Source: CAYHCE01 sp964355015
GTDB lineage: Bacteria; Cyanobacteriota; Cyanobacteriia; PCC-6307; Cyanobiaceae
NCBI GenBank assembly: GCA_964355015.1
Contig: CAYHCE010000007.1
Span: 36,143 to 100,142, forward strand
Reading direction: 5' to 3'
DNA length: 64,000 nt
The notes beneath the pieces are model-generated. The model was given only the letters and a program-made list of their open reading frames with translations. It was not told the DNA's origin and searched no databases. Below are positions 26,684 to 34,494 of the stretch, in pieces; the stretch's first letter is position 1; the number at the start of each line of letters is the position of its first letter. The translations under genes were made by a program, and so were the position numbers.

Positions 26684-27259
26684 ATGACAGTGCAGCGCCA
26701 CCGACTCCAGCCAGTGAAGGGAGTTGCCAGGAGCGTCCCTGCCTGTTCGCTGAGCTGGTCGATCCGGCCTCTGCTCCGGATCACGATCCGGACCGTTGTT
26801 CTGACCCTGGCGCTTCTGGCTCTGGCTCTGGCTCTGGCGCCCCTGCCTGCGCTGGCCGACCTCAGCGGGCACTGGAGCCTCGACGACGGCTCCGGCCATC
26901 GCCTTGGCGCCATTCTCTTCGAGCAACCCGATCCTGATTTCCCGCCTGGCCTGCGGTTGCGGCTGAACGCCCAGTCACCAGGATTGACGCTGGATCATCA
27001 CCGTCCGGTCGTGCTGGGGGATGGGCAGGGTCAGCAGTGGCAGCTGGCCAACCGCAGCGAAGAGCTGGTGCCCATCGGAACGACCTCCCTTCCGGCAGGT
27101 TCGGCCCAGTTCGACCTCGCCAGCCTCAGGGCCTTTCCCGGTGTGGCCCTTTCACTGCGGCTGAGCGTGCCCACCTCGGCGGGCGACCTGAGCTACGGAC
27201 TGGGTCCTGCCCAGCTGGCAGAGCTCGATGCCCTGCGTGCAACCGCCTCAGCGAACTGA
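26684..27259 (+). CDS. Secreted hypothetical protein
   Basis: 191 residues from the ATG at 26684. A long charged n-region is followed by a hydrophobic core (TLALLALALALAPLPALA) and a likely cleavage after ALA, so the mature protein starts near DLSGHWSLDDGSGHRLG. The mature part is about 130 residues, beta-rich and without Cys. The frame is open upstream as shadow of the permease gene. Not recognised. Confidence 0.6.
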   Translation: MTVQRHRLQPVKGVARSVPACSLSWSIRPLLRITIRTVVLTLALLALALALAPLPALADLSGHWSLDDGSGHRLGAILFEQPDPDFPPGLRLRLNAQSPGLTLDHHRPVVLGDGQGQQWQLANRSEELVPIGTTSLPAGSAQFDLASLRAFPGVALSLRLSVPTSAGDLSYGLGPAQLAELDALRATASAN

Positions 27260-27289
27260 CTTCCTTCGGTTTCGCTCGGCCCATCAGGC

Positions 27290-27577
27290 TCAGGCCAGCC
27301 CGGCCAGACCCTTGCCCAGGCGGCGGCGCATCACTTCTTGCAGCAACGGCAGTTCCCATTGCTCTGGACCGCAGACCGCCGCCATCCTTTCGCTCCTGGC
27401 CCGGATCAGTTCCGCCTGGGCCGAGAAATGGCTCAGGTCCCGGCCCAATCGTCTGCGCAGCTCGTGGTTGGAGCAGCTGGCATGGGCCGCCATCGCCTGC
27501 CGGTAGCGGATCCCGAGGTACCACGCAGTTCGGGTGAGTTCGGCGATATCGTCCGGCAGTCGGTGGTTCAACGACAC
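27290..27577 (-). CDS. Small helical hypothetical protein
   Basis: 95 residues from GTG at 27575-27577, supported by AGAGAGG about 8 nt upstream; longer starts give low-complexity sequence. It is highly charged and helical (LPDDIAELTRTAWYLGIRYR, RRRLGRDLSHFSAQAELIRA) with two Cys and no membrane segment. Divergent from ferritin. Not recognised. Confidence 0.55.
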   Translation of the reverse strand: MSLNHRLPDDIAELTRTAWYLGIRYRQAMAAHASCSNHELRRRLGRDLSHFSAQAELIRARSERMAAVCGPEQWELPLLQEVMRRRLGKGLAGLA

Positions 27578-27737
27578 CTGCCTCTCTGTTCTGGAGTGTA
27601 GGGCTGGGGAGCCTCTGGCCTGGCCGGCGGCAACAGCGTCGCCTTGAGCCTCTGCGGGCATGGATTCCCTGCCGGGAACGCCACAGCCCTCCGGTCTCCC
27701 GGCCGTTCGTATGCTGTGCCCAGATGGGCCGCCACAG

Positions 27738-28322
27738 ATGGTGATCAGCAATCCGGCATCGACCACTCGGCTCACCTCGGAGCCGCTGCTGTCGCGGCGG
27801 CCGGTGGCGCAGGTGATGGAGGTGGAGTTGCTGACGGGCCTGCACCATCACCTGCAGATGGAGCTGATGGCCAGTTACACCTACTGGTCGCTGGGGATCT
27901 GGTTCGCTCAGCGGGATCTCAATGGGTTCGCGGCCTATGTCCGCATCGAATCAGAGAGCGAACGCAGCCACGCAGCACTCTTCGCCGATTATCTGGTGGC
28001 CCGGGGCCAGCCCGTGGATCTGGCGGCGCTCGAGCCACCCCGCCAGACCTGGCTGAATGTGGAGGATGTGCTGGTTTCTGTGTTCCAGATGGAAACGGAG
28101 GTCACCACATCTCTGCAGCAGTTGTATGGCCTGGCCGAGCGCTGTGGTGATTACCGCACGTCGGTGTTCCTCGACCCCATGATCAAGAACCAGGTGGATT
28201 CCGAGAATGAAGTGGCCCATCTTCTGGGCCGGGTGCGCCACTGCGCCACTGACATGGGCGCCCTGCTGATCGTCGATCAGGCACTCCTGGCCACGGTCGC
28301 GCAGCCGGCCCAGCCGGCCTGA
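27738..28322 (+). CDS. Ferritin (non-heme, Ftn-type)
   Basis: 194 residues from the ATG at 27738; in-frame ATGs further upstream at 27660 and 27711 are possible. Four-helix bundle with ferroxidase ligands: LQMELMASYTYWSLG (first Glu), ESESERSHA (Glu and His), METEVTTSLQQLY and QVDSENEVAHLL. It oxidises Fe(II) with O2 and stores it. A Cys-rich small protein is encoded convergently 45 bp downstream. Bacterioferritin is excluded because the heme-ligand Met context is not evident, but this is by eye. Confidence 0.85.
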   Translation: MVISNPASTTRLTSEPLLSRRPVAQVMEVELLTGLHHHLQMELMASYTYWSLGIWFAQRDLNGFAAYVRIESESERSHAALFADYLVARGQPVDLAALEPPRQTWLNVEDVLVSVFQMETEVTTSLQQLYGLAERCGDYRTSVFLDPMIKNQVDSENEVAHLLGRVRHCATDMGALLIVDQALLATVAQPAQPA

Positions 28323-28367
28323 TCGATACAGCGCCGGAGGCCTGTTGCATCAGTCGCGGCCACTGCT

Positions 28368-28616
28368 TCAGTCGCGTCCGCAGTGGCAGCGACCACCTTT
28401 CCAGTTGGAGCACTTCTTCTGCTTGCAGCCCTTCTTCTTCGAGGCCGAAAGCACGGGGCTGGTGGTGCGGATCGTCGTCGCTTCGGCCTTGGCGGTGCAG
28501 AGGTCCACGTCGGATGGGTGCGGAGGGAATGGGTCGTACCTCCATGCAAGCGCGGCCGCCCGCCCGTCAGCGAGCATGGATGACCACAGCGCGTAGCCAT
28601 TGATACCCGCCGCCAT
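28368..28616 (-). CDS. Small protein with a Cys-rich C-terminal tail
   Basis: 82 residues, ATG at 28614-28616. The tail reads KKKGCKQKKCSNWKGGRCHCGRD: Cys-x4-Cys then Cys-His-Cys within about 20 residues, a likely metal-binding knuckle, preceded by a disordered Thr/Ser-rich linker. One more Cys lies in VDLCTAK. It is tail-to-tail with ferritin and followed by the RpaA-like regulator. Not recognised beyond the metal-binding look. Confidence 0.5.
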   Translation of the reverse strand: MAAGINGYALWSSMLADGRAAALAWRYDPFPPHPSDVDLCTAKAEATTIRTTSPVLSASKKKGCKQKKCSNWKGGRCHCGRD

Positions 28617-28625
28617 GGGAGCAGC

Positions 28626-29438
28626 TCAGGCCGTGGCCTGCTCGCTCCCCTGCTGGGCAGCGGCTGCCCCCTGGGGATCCGTCTCACCCTTGCCCATCAG
28701 GCCAAGCGGCGGGTTGTGGTTCCAGCCAACCGGCTGCAGCGGCAGATCGAGGCAGTAGCCCTTCCCGTAGATGGTCTTGATGAAGACCGGTCTGTGGCGG
28801 TCGTCCTCGAGCTTGCCCCGCAGGTGGCGGATATGGGTGCGGATGCACTCGATGTCCTCGTCGGGCCCGTAACCCCAGACCTCCCGGAGGATCAGCGCCC
28901 AGGACACCGCCTGTCCATGCCGTTGCAGCAGGCAGTGCAGCAGCTCGAACTCAGTGTGGGTGAGCCGAACCGGCTGATCGAACCAGATCGCCTCGTAGCG
29001 TTCGGGCACAAGGGTGAGCGGCCCGTAGCTCAACACCTCCGGCGCGCTGACCAACCGTGGTGTGGCGGCCCGGCTGCGCAGCAGCGCCTTGACCCGGGCC
29101 AGCAGCTCTTCGCGGGCGAAGGGCTTCGTGAGGTAGTCGTCAGCCCCGGAGTTGAAACCGCTGACCTTGTCCGCCGTGGTGCCCAGAGCCGAGAGGAGGA
29201 GCACCGGCGTGCGGTCGGTGCGACGATCGCGGCGGAGGCGCTGCAGCACCGTGAGCCCGTCGAGCTTCGGCAGCAGCAGGTCCATCACGATCACCTGGGG
29301 GGTGGACTGCAGCGCCATGGCCTGGCCGCGGTGACCATCCGCGGCGTGGATCACCCGAAACCCTGACTCCCCGAGAAAATGGCCCAACTGTTGACGGCCG
29401 GGCTCGTCGTGGTCGATCAGCAGAACGAGGGGTTTCAC
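28626..29438 (-). CDS. OmpR-family response regulator, RpaA-like paralogue
   Basis: 270 residues. The receiver domain (1-120) has the phospho-acceptor D53 (VIVMDLLLPKLDGL), the Thr/Ser switch (LLLSAL) and K of LTKPF. The acidic pocket is IDHDE, with His where RpaA has the second Asp. The DNA-binding domain matches RpaA closely (LSYGPLTLVPERYEAIWFD, LTHTEFELLHCLLQRHGQ, EVWGYGPDEDIECIRTHIRHL). The receiver is more diverged from RpaA than the DNA-binding half, so I read this as a paralogue. A C-terminal extension of about 35 residues is low complexity. Confidence 0.8.
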   Translation of the reverse strand: MKPLVLLIDHDEPGRQQLGHFLGESGFRVIHAADGHRGQAMALQSTPQVIVMDLLLPKLDGLTVLQRLRRDRRTDRTPVLLLSALGTTADKVSGFNSGADDYLTKPFAREELLARVKALLRSRAATPRLVSAPEVLSYGPLTLVPERYEAIWFDQPVRLTHTEFELLHCLLQRHGQAVSWALILREVWGYGPDEDIECIRTHIRHLRGKLEDDRHRPVFIKTIYGKGYCLDLPLQPVGWNHNPPLGLMGKGETDPQGAAAAQQGSEQATA

Positions 29439-29532
29439 TCCAGGCGGGAAATCAGGGTTGTGTCATCGACCGATCCACGCTAGTCATTTTTACTGAATCG
29501 TCCGTTTCTCTGCCGAACACTCCGCGGACGGT

Positions 29533-30903
29533 TCAATCCGGCATCGTCACGAACTCCTCGGACACGGTGGGATGAAGTGCCATCGTGCGGTCGAAATCGG
29601 CCTTGGTGGCGCCCATCCCGATGGCGATCGCCGCCATCTGGATGATCTCGGCGGCGTGCTCTCCCACCATGTGACAACCGAGCACCTTGCCGCTGGCCTT
29701 CTCCACCACAAGTTTGAGCAGGCAGCGGGGTCCGCGCTGGGGCAGCGACTGGGCCATGGAGCGGAAGCGGGCGCGATGGATCCGGATCGCCTCGGCTCCG
29801 AACCGCTCCGCGGCGGCCTCCTCGGCCAGGCCCACGCTGGCGAGCTCGGGCTGGCTGAACACGGCGCTGGCCACCAGCTCGTGATCCACCCGCCGGGGAC
29901 GGTCGCCGTAGACCGTGTCGGCGAAGGCGCGGCCCTCGTCGACCGCCACGGGCGTGAGGTTGATGCGGTCGGTCACGTCGCCGACGGCATAGATATGGGG
30001 CACGTTGGTGCACTGATCGGCATCCACCGGAATGCGGCGTCCCTCGGTGAGCACCCCGGCGGCCTCCAGGTCGAGGGGAGCGAGAAAGGGGGCGCGGCCG
30101 GTGGCCAGGAGCACCCCGCCGCAGGACAGGGACTCGCCGGCGTGGGTGGTCACGGTCAGAGCGCCGCGGCTGCCGCTGATGGCGGCGGGGCTGTGGCGAA
30201 AGCGGAGGCTGATGCCGTCGTTCTCCATGCCCTCGCGCACCACGTCGGAGAGTTCGCGATCGAAGCCGCGCAGAAGCTGTTCGCCGCGCACCAGCTGGGT
30301 GACCTGTACCCCGAGGCCGTTGAGGATGCCGGCGAACTCGCAGGCGATGAAGCCGGCACCCACGATCACGACCTGCTCCGGCAGGGACTGGAGCTGGAAC
30401 ATGTCGTCGCTGACCCAGCCCAGCTCAGCTCCGGTGATGGCGGGGCGAGCGGGCCTGCCTCCCACTGCGATCAGGATCCGCTCGCCGCGCAGTTCGCGCA
30501 CCGCACCGGCGGCGTCGGTCACGGCGAGGCGGTGGGGATCGAGGAACCGCCCCCAGCCGGCCACCAGCTCCACGCCCGCCCGCTCGAGCAAGCCGATGTG
30601 CAGCCCATTGAGGCGATCCACCTCGGCACGCACGGCCGCGAGCAGAAAGCCGGGGTCAGCGCGGGTTTCGCCCAGGCTCCAGCCGTAACTGGCCGCATCG
30701 TCGAGCAGATGCCGGTAGGCCGAGCCATAGACCAGCAGCTTCTTGGGCACGCAGCCGCGGATCACGCAGGTGCCTCCCACGCGGTCGCCCTCCAGCACCG
30801 CCACGCTGGCACCGTGGGAGGCGGCCCGCTTGGCGGCGGCCAGACCGCCGGAGCCCGCCCCGATCACGATCAGGTCGAAGCGTTCGCTGGCGGGGGCAGA
30901 CAT
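29533..30903 (-). CDS. gor: Glutathione reductase
   Basis: 456 residues from ATG at 30901-30903. FAD motif VIGAGSGGLAAAKRAA (13-28), redox disulfide C46/C51 in GGTCVIRGCVPKK, NADPH-binding VVIVGAGFIACEFAGIL, second FAD motif YAVGDVTDRINLTPVA, and the catalytic C-terminal H444-P445 in LHPTVSEEF. It reduces glutathione disulfide with NADPH in the cytosol. The frame stays open upstream only as the pentapeptide-gene shadow. Confidence 0.93.
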   Translation of the reverse strand: MSAPASERFDLIVIGAGSGGLAAAKRAASHGASVAVLEGDRVGGTCVIRGCVPKKLLVYGSAYRHLLDDAASYGWSLGETRADPGFLLAAVRAEVDRLNGLHIGLLERAGVELVAGWGRFLDPHRLAVTDAAGAVRELRGERILIAVGGRPARPAITGAELGWVSDDMFQLQSLPEQVVIVGAGFIACEFAGILNGLGVQVTQLVRGEQLLRGFDRELSDVVREGMENDGISLRFRHSPAAISGSRGALTVTTHAGESLSCGGVLLATGRAPFLAPLDLEAAGVLTEGRRIPVDADQCTNVPHIYAVGDVTDRINLTPVAVDEGRAFADTVYGDRPRRVDHELVASAVFSQPELASVGLAEEAAAERFGAEAIRIHRARFRSMAQSLPQRGPRCLLKLVVEKASGKVLGCHMVGEHAAEIIQMAAIAIGMGATKADFDRTMALHPTVSEEFVTMPD

Positions 30904-30946
30904 GTGCTGGCGGCGGCGGGGCTCGTCTGCAGGATGGCGGATCGCC

Positions 30947-31618
30947 TTAACCGTCGGGCAGCAGGGCGTCTGCGAGCGTCGCGTTCTCCAGAACGGCGCC
31001 GCCGAGCTGGCAGTCGCGCAGATCGCAGCCGCTGAGGTCGGCCCGCTCCAGGTTGGCCTGGCGCAGGTCGACGCCGTAGAGGCAGGCGCCGCGCAGGTTG
31101 GCACCCTGCAGCTGGGCGCCCTGCAGCAGGGCGAAACTGAGATCGGCGCCTTCGAAGTCGGCGTCGCCCAGATCGGTGAGCTGGTCGAGTCCGGAGCGGA
31201 AGTCGGCCTCCACCAGGCGGGCGTCACGCCAGCTGCTGCAGGCTGCCAACACGCCACGCAGGCAGCAGCGATGCAGCAGGGCGCCGCTGAAGTCGGCCCG
31301 CTGCAGCCGCGAGCCGGAGAGATCGGCCTCGTGCCAGCAGGAGCCCGCCGCCTGCAGGCCGGAGAGGTCGGCGCCCCAGATCAGCGCCTGCTGAAACCGG
31401 GCTCCGGTGGCGATGGCGTCGCGCAGCGAAGCGTGACCGAAGCGCGTCTCGCGGAAGCAGCCGCCGCTCAGATCACAGGCGGAGAGGTCGAGATCGACGC
31501 CATCGGCAGCGGGCAGCCGCAGGCCGGCGAAACTCCTGCGGCCTGCCGCCAGGGCCTGGCGCAGCTCCTCGATCGAAACCGGCAGTGCCGTGGTGCCGAT
31601 GGCCGCGGAGTCGCTCAT
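30947..31618 (-). CDS. Pentapeptide-repeat protein
   Basis: 223 residues; from about residue 45 to the end the sequence repeats the A(D/N)LxX pentapeptide (ADLSGLQAAGSCWHEADLSG, ADLSFALLQGAQLQGANLRG, ANLERADLSGCDL) that folds as a right-handed beta-helix. The N-terminal 45 residues are non-repetitive (VSIEELRQALAAGRRSFAGL). The ATG overlaps the stop of the upstream ArsR gene (TGATG), so both are co-translated, an unusual partnership. Function unknown. Confidence 0.85.
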   Translation of the reverse strand: MSDSAAIGTTALPVSIEELRQALAAGRRSFAGLRLPAADGVDLDLSACDLSGGCFRETRFGHASLRDAIATGARFQQALIWGADLSGLQAAGSCWHEADLSGSRLQRADFSGALLHRCCLRGVLAACSSWRDARLVEADFRSGLDQLTDLGDADFEGADLSFALLQGAQLQGANLRGACLYGVDLRQANLERADLSGCDLRDCQLGGAVLENATLADALLPDG

Positions 31619-31923
31619 CAGAAGATGGCCGCCAGGGCGTCGAGTTGCTCCCGGCGGGCCGTCATCAGCAGTTTCTCGGCCTGCGCCATCAGCTTGAACA
31701 CGCCCTTGTCGATCACGTCGTAGAAGACGAGGCTGCCTTCGGGGCGGCGCCGCACCACCCTGGCGATGGTGAGCAGCTTGAGGTGCTTGGAGACCAGGGC
31801 CTGGCTCAGGCCCGTCTTCTCCACCACGGCGGTGACGTTGAGCGGCCCGGCGCGCAAGGCCTCCAGCACCGCCAGGCGGTTGGGTTCGGAGAAGACCTTG
31901 AAGTATTCGGCGAGGGCTTCCAT
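31618..31923 (-). CDS. ArsR-family winged-helix regulator without cysteines
   Basis: 101 residues, ATG at 31921-31923. HTH: LNVTAVVEKTGLSQALVSKHL; wing: RVVRRRPEGSLVFYDVID. It starts at the family consensus (YFKVFSEPNRLAVLEALRAG). There is no Cys and one His, so known ArsR thiol or metal sites are absent and the signal is not obvious. It is co-transcribed with the pentapeptide gene and divergent from the di-iron operon at 32 kb, for which it is the nearest candidate regulator. Confidence 0.8.
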   Translation of the reverse strand: MEALAEYFKVFSEPNRLAVLEALRAGPLNVTAVVEKTGLSQALVSKHLKLLTIARVVRRRPEGSLVFYDVIDKGVFKLMAQAEKLLMTARREQLDALAAIF

Positions 31924-32000
31924 GGCAAGGGCAGTGGGGCGGAGGAACGCCGGCCTTGAGGCTGAAAGCCTAACGCGATCGCCTTGAAGCGCAGTCAGCT

Positions 32001-32035
32001 GTCATCGCATCCATGACGTGCCGTAGTATCATGAT
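32001..32035. promoter_or_regulatory. Candidate operator/promoter of the di-iron operon
   Basis: Within the 131-bp spacer between the ArsR gene and the hemerythrin gene: an inverted repeat GTCAT-7 bp-ATGAC (32001-32017), a TAGTAT -10-like box (32024-32029) and a perfect palindrome ATCATGAT (32028-32035). This is the most AT-rich stretch nearby. ArsR proteins usually bind such imperfect dyads over the promoter. No experimentally known consensus was applied. Confidence 0.35.
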
Positions 32036-32054
32036 GTCGTTATGCAGTTGATCG

Positions 32055-32561
32055 ATGCTGTTGGTACTGGCGCCGCCCCGCTCCGCCCGGCCGCCCGCCG
32101 CATCCCGCCGCCCCACCGGCCCGTTCCGCTGGCCGCGTCAGTGGAGCGAGCAGAGCGCCCTCCTGGAGCGGCAGCACGCCCGGATCGAGCGTCTGCTCGA
32201 TCTGCTGACCGATCGTTACGCCCTGCCGGCGGAAGGCAGCTCCGCTGCGGCGCTCCGGAACCAGGCGCAGGGCTGTCGCTCTCTGGTGCGCCTCCTGAGG
32301 TTGCACCTGCGACTGGAGGAGCGCTGGCTGGCCGAACGGGGTGCCCTCTGCCCGGGGCACCGCGCCGCCCACGGCCAGGCCACCGTGCTGGCGCTCGATG
32401 GCCTGGAGAGCACCGCCCTGCTGAGGCCGGCCCGCCTGGCCTGGCTGATGGATCTGCAGGAGTGGTTCACCCACCACCGACACGGCCCTGACGCCATCGC
32501 CTACGCCCGCGTGGCCCAGCTCACCGCCCCGTCCACCACTCTGTCCACCACCCTGCGATGA
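32055..32561 (+). CDS. Hemerythrin-domain protein
   Basis: 168 residues from the ATG at 32055; the first 28 are low complexity, so the true start may be later. All seven di-iron ligands of hemerythrin are present with canonical spacing: H41 (ERQHARIERLL), H84 and E88 (LHLRLEE), H102 and H106 (GHRAAHG), H141 and D146 (HRHGPD). It should bind O2 or sense it. The stop overlaps the ATG of the cyclase gene by 4 bp, so it is translationally coupled to an O2-consuming enzyme. Helix order and spacing make the family call good despite low overall similarity. Confidence 0.72.
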   Translation: MLLVLAPPRSARPPAASRRPTGPFRWPRQWSEQSALLERQHARIERLLDLLTDRYALPAEGSSAAALRNQAQGCRSLVRLLRLHLRLEERWLAERGALCPGHRAAHGQATVLALDGLESTALLRPARLAWLMDLQEWFTHHRHGPDAIAYARVAQLTAPSTTLSTTLR

Positions 32562-33601
32562 CCACAACCACTGCTCCCCAGGCCAGCGCCACGGCACCCG
32601 CCGCTCCCCACCTGCACGAGGACCTGCTGACCCCTCGGTTCTACACCACCGAGATCGAGAAGGCAGCCCGCACCGACGTCTCAGGCCAGCGGGACGCGTT
32701 CGAGGCGATGCTGGCCGAGATGGAGGCCGACTACAACCGCGAACACTTCGATCGCAAGGCTCCGCTCGATCGTCTGCGGGATCTGAGCCCTGAAGAGAAG
32801 GAGGCCTACGAGAGCTATCTGGTGCGCTCCTGCGTGTCGGAGTTCTCCGGGTTCCTGCTGTTCAAGGAGCTCTCGCGCCGGCTGTTCAAGGCCGAGCGGC
32901 CCGAACTGGGTCGGTTGTTCCAGCTGATGGCACGCGACGAGGCCCGCCATGCCGGCTTCCTGAACCGGGCGCTGGTGGCCGAGGGGATCGAGATCGATCT
33001 GCCGAAGCTCAGCACCAAGCGCCCGATCACCTGGTTCCCGCTCAGCTGGGTGCTCTACAGCGTGTTCCTTTCCGAGAAGATCGGCTACTGGCGTTACATC
33101 CTGATCGACCGGCACCTCAAGGCCCACCCCGACAACAACTTCGCTCCTCTGTTCGATTTCTTCGAGCCGTGGTGCCAGGACGAGAATCGTCATGGCGACA
33201 TCTTCAACCTGCTGATCCGCTGCTGGCCGGGTCTGCGCCAGGGCTTGCGCGGTCAGGTGCTGAGCCGTTTCTTCCTCTGGTCGGTCTTTCTCACCCACAG
33301 CCTCACCGTCTGTGAACGGGGGGATTTCTACCGGCTGCTGGGCATGGATCCGCGCAGCTTCGATGCCGAGGTGATGCGGCAGACCAACCGCACGGCTCGC
33401 CGTGTCTTTCCCTGGGTGTTCGATCTGGAGAACGGCCGTTTCCTGGAGCTGCGGGATCAGCTGGTGGCCTGCTTCCAGGAGATCCGGGCAGCCAGGGCCG
33501 CAGCTTCAGGCCCCCTGCAGCAGATCGGCCTGAAGCTGAGGTTCGGTGGGCTGCTGCTCCGGCAGTTCTGCCAGCCGATGGTGGTTGTGGAGGGGGCATG
33601 A
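32558..33601 (+). CDS. acsF: Mg-protoporphyrin IX monomethyl ester oxidative cyclase (AcsF/ChlA)
   Basis: 347 residues, the AcsF length. Di-iron ligands: E95 (SEFSGFL), E128 and H131 (RDEARHAGF), E173 (SEKIGYW), E209 and H212 (QDENRHGD). The long conserved blocks EADYNREHFDRKAPLDRL and LSPEEKEAYESYLVRSC are diagnostic. It forms ring E of protochlorophyllide using O2 at the membrane. Whether this is the sole cyclase or the micro-oxic isoform (ChlAII) cannot be told from one window; the hemerythrin partner and the nearby heme oxygenase and hemN favour a low-O2 form. Overlaps both neighbours by 4 bp. Confidence 0.92.
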   Translation: MTTTTAPQASATAPAAPHLHEDLLTPRFYTTEIEKAARTDVSGQRDAFEAMLAEMEADYNREHFDRKAPLDRLRDLSPEEKEAYESYLVRSCVSEFSGFLLFKELSRRLFKAERPELGRLFQLMARDEARHAGFLNRALVAEGIEIDLPKLSTKRPITWFPLSWVLYSVFLSEKIGYWRYILIDRHLKAHPDNNFAPLFDFFEPWCQDENRHGDIFNLLIRCWPGLRQGLRGQVLSRFFLWSVFLTHSLTVCERGDFYRLLGMDPRSFDAEVMRQTNRTARRVFPWVFDLENGRFLELRDQLVACFQEIRAARAAASGPLQQIGLKLRFGGLLLRQFCQPMVVVEGA

Positions 33602-34494
33602 CCCCTGCCTCCTCCACCCGGACGACACCGATGTCGGAGACGGTGATCCCGGCGCGGCTGCGCACCAGCTGGGCCACCGTGGGCTTCATGGTGGTGATCC
33701 ACGTTCTGGCGCTGGTGGCCCTGCTGCCCCGCTTCTGGAGCCCCACTGCCGTGGTGGTGCTGCTGGTGCTCTACTGGCTCACGGCCTGCATCGGCGTCAC
33801 CCTCGGCTATCACCGCCTGCTGGCCCACCGTGCCTTCCGGGTGCCGCCCTGGCTGGAGGGGATGATCATCACCTGCGGCACCCTGAGCTGTCAGCACGGC
33901 CCGATCGACTGGGCGGGCCTGCACCGCCATCACCACCTTCATTCCGACGATCCAGCCGACCATCACAACAGCCATCTCGGCTTCTGGTGGAGCCACTTCG
34001 GCTGGATGCTCAAGACGGTGCCGGCCAAGGCGCACGTGCTCCGGCTGACGGCCGATCTGCAGCGCAACCGCTTCTACCGCTGGCTGAACCGCAACTTCCT
34101 GCTGCTGCAGCTCCCACTGGCCGCCTTGCTCTGGTGGCTGGGTGAGGCGACCGGCTCCGGCGGTCTGGCCCTGGTGCTGTGGGGGATTCCGCTGCGGCTG
34201 GTGCTCGTTTATCACGCCACCTGGATGGTGAATTCGGCCACCCACCGCTGGGGCTACGTGAGCTACCCGAGCGGTGATCGCTCGCGCAACAACTGGTGGG
34301 TGGCGGCCCTCACCTTCGGCGAAGGCTGGCACAACAACCACCACGCCTACCCCAGCAGTGCCCGCATGGGCTTTCGCTGGTGGGAGCTGGATGTCACCTG
34401 GTGGCACATCCGGCTGCTGCGTTCCCTCGACCTGGCCGATCACGTCCGCCTCGCTGCGCCACTCCGGCTGTCCGAAGGAAGGTGTTCCCCATGA
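33598..34494 (+). CDS. Delta-9 acyl desaturase (DesC-type)
   Basis: 298 residues with four hydrophobic segments and the three His boxes of membrane di-iron desaturases: HRLLAH (72-77), HRHHH (109-113) and HNNHH (245-249); a further His is in NSATH. It inserts the first double bond into acyl chains, on glycerolipid or acyl-CoA/ACP, using O2. ATG at 33598 overlaps the acsF stop (ATGA); an ATG 11 codons later is possible. Its own stop overlaps the next ATG. Confidence 0.9.
   Translation: MTPASSTRTTPMSETVIPARLRTSWATVGFMVVIHVLALVALLPRFWSPTAVVVLLVLYWLTACIGVTLGYHRLLAHRAFRVPPWLEGMIITCGTLSCQHGPIDWAGLHRHHHLHSDDPADHHNSHLGFWWSHFGWMLKTVPAKAHVLRLTADLQRNRFYRWLNRNFLLLQLPLAALLWWLGEATGSGGLALVLWGIPLRLVLVYHATWMVNSATHRWGYVSYPSGDRSRNNWWVAALTFGEGWHNNHHAYPSSARMGFRWWELDVTWWHIRLLRSLDLADHVRLAAPLRLSEGRCSP

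Noticed and set aside
29572..31035. 487-codon plus-strand frame opposite glutathione reductase
   Set aside because: His/Gly/Ala-rich shadow with no domain; the reductase motifs lie on the minus strand.
31975..31982. GCGATCGC octamer near the ArsR promoter
   Set aside because: HIP1 palindromes are scattered all over cyanobacterial genomes, including in genes here, so it is a lineage marker and not an operator.
32042..32491. Alternative 149-codon plus frame overlapping the hemerythrin gene
   Set aside because: It lacks the seven spaced ligands and has Arg/Pro-rich composition.
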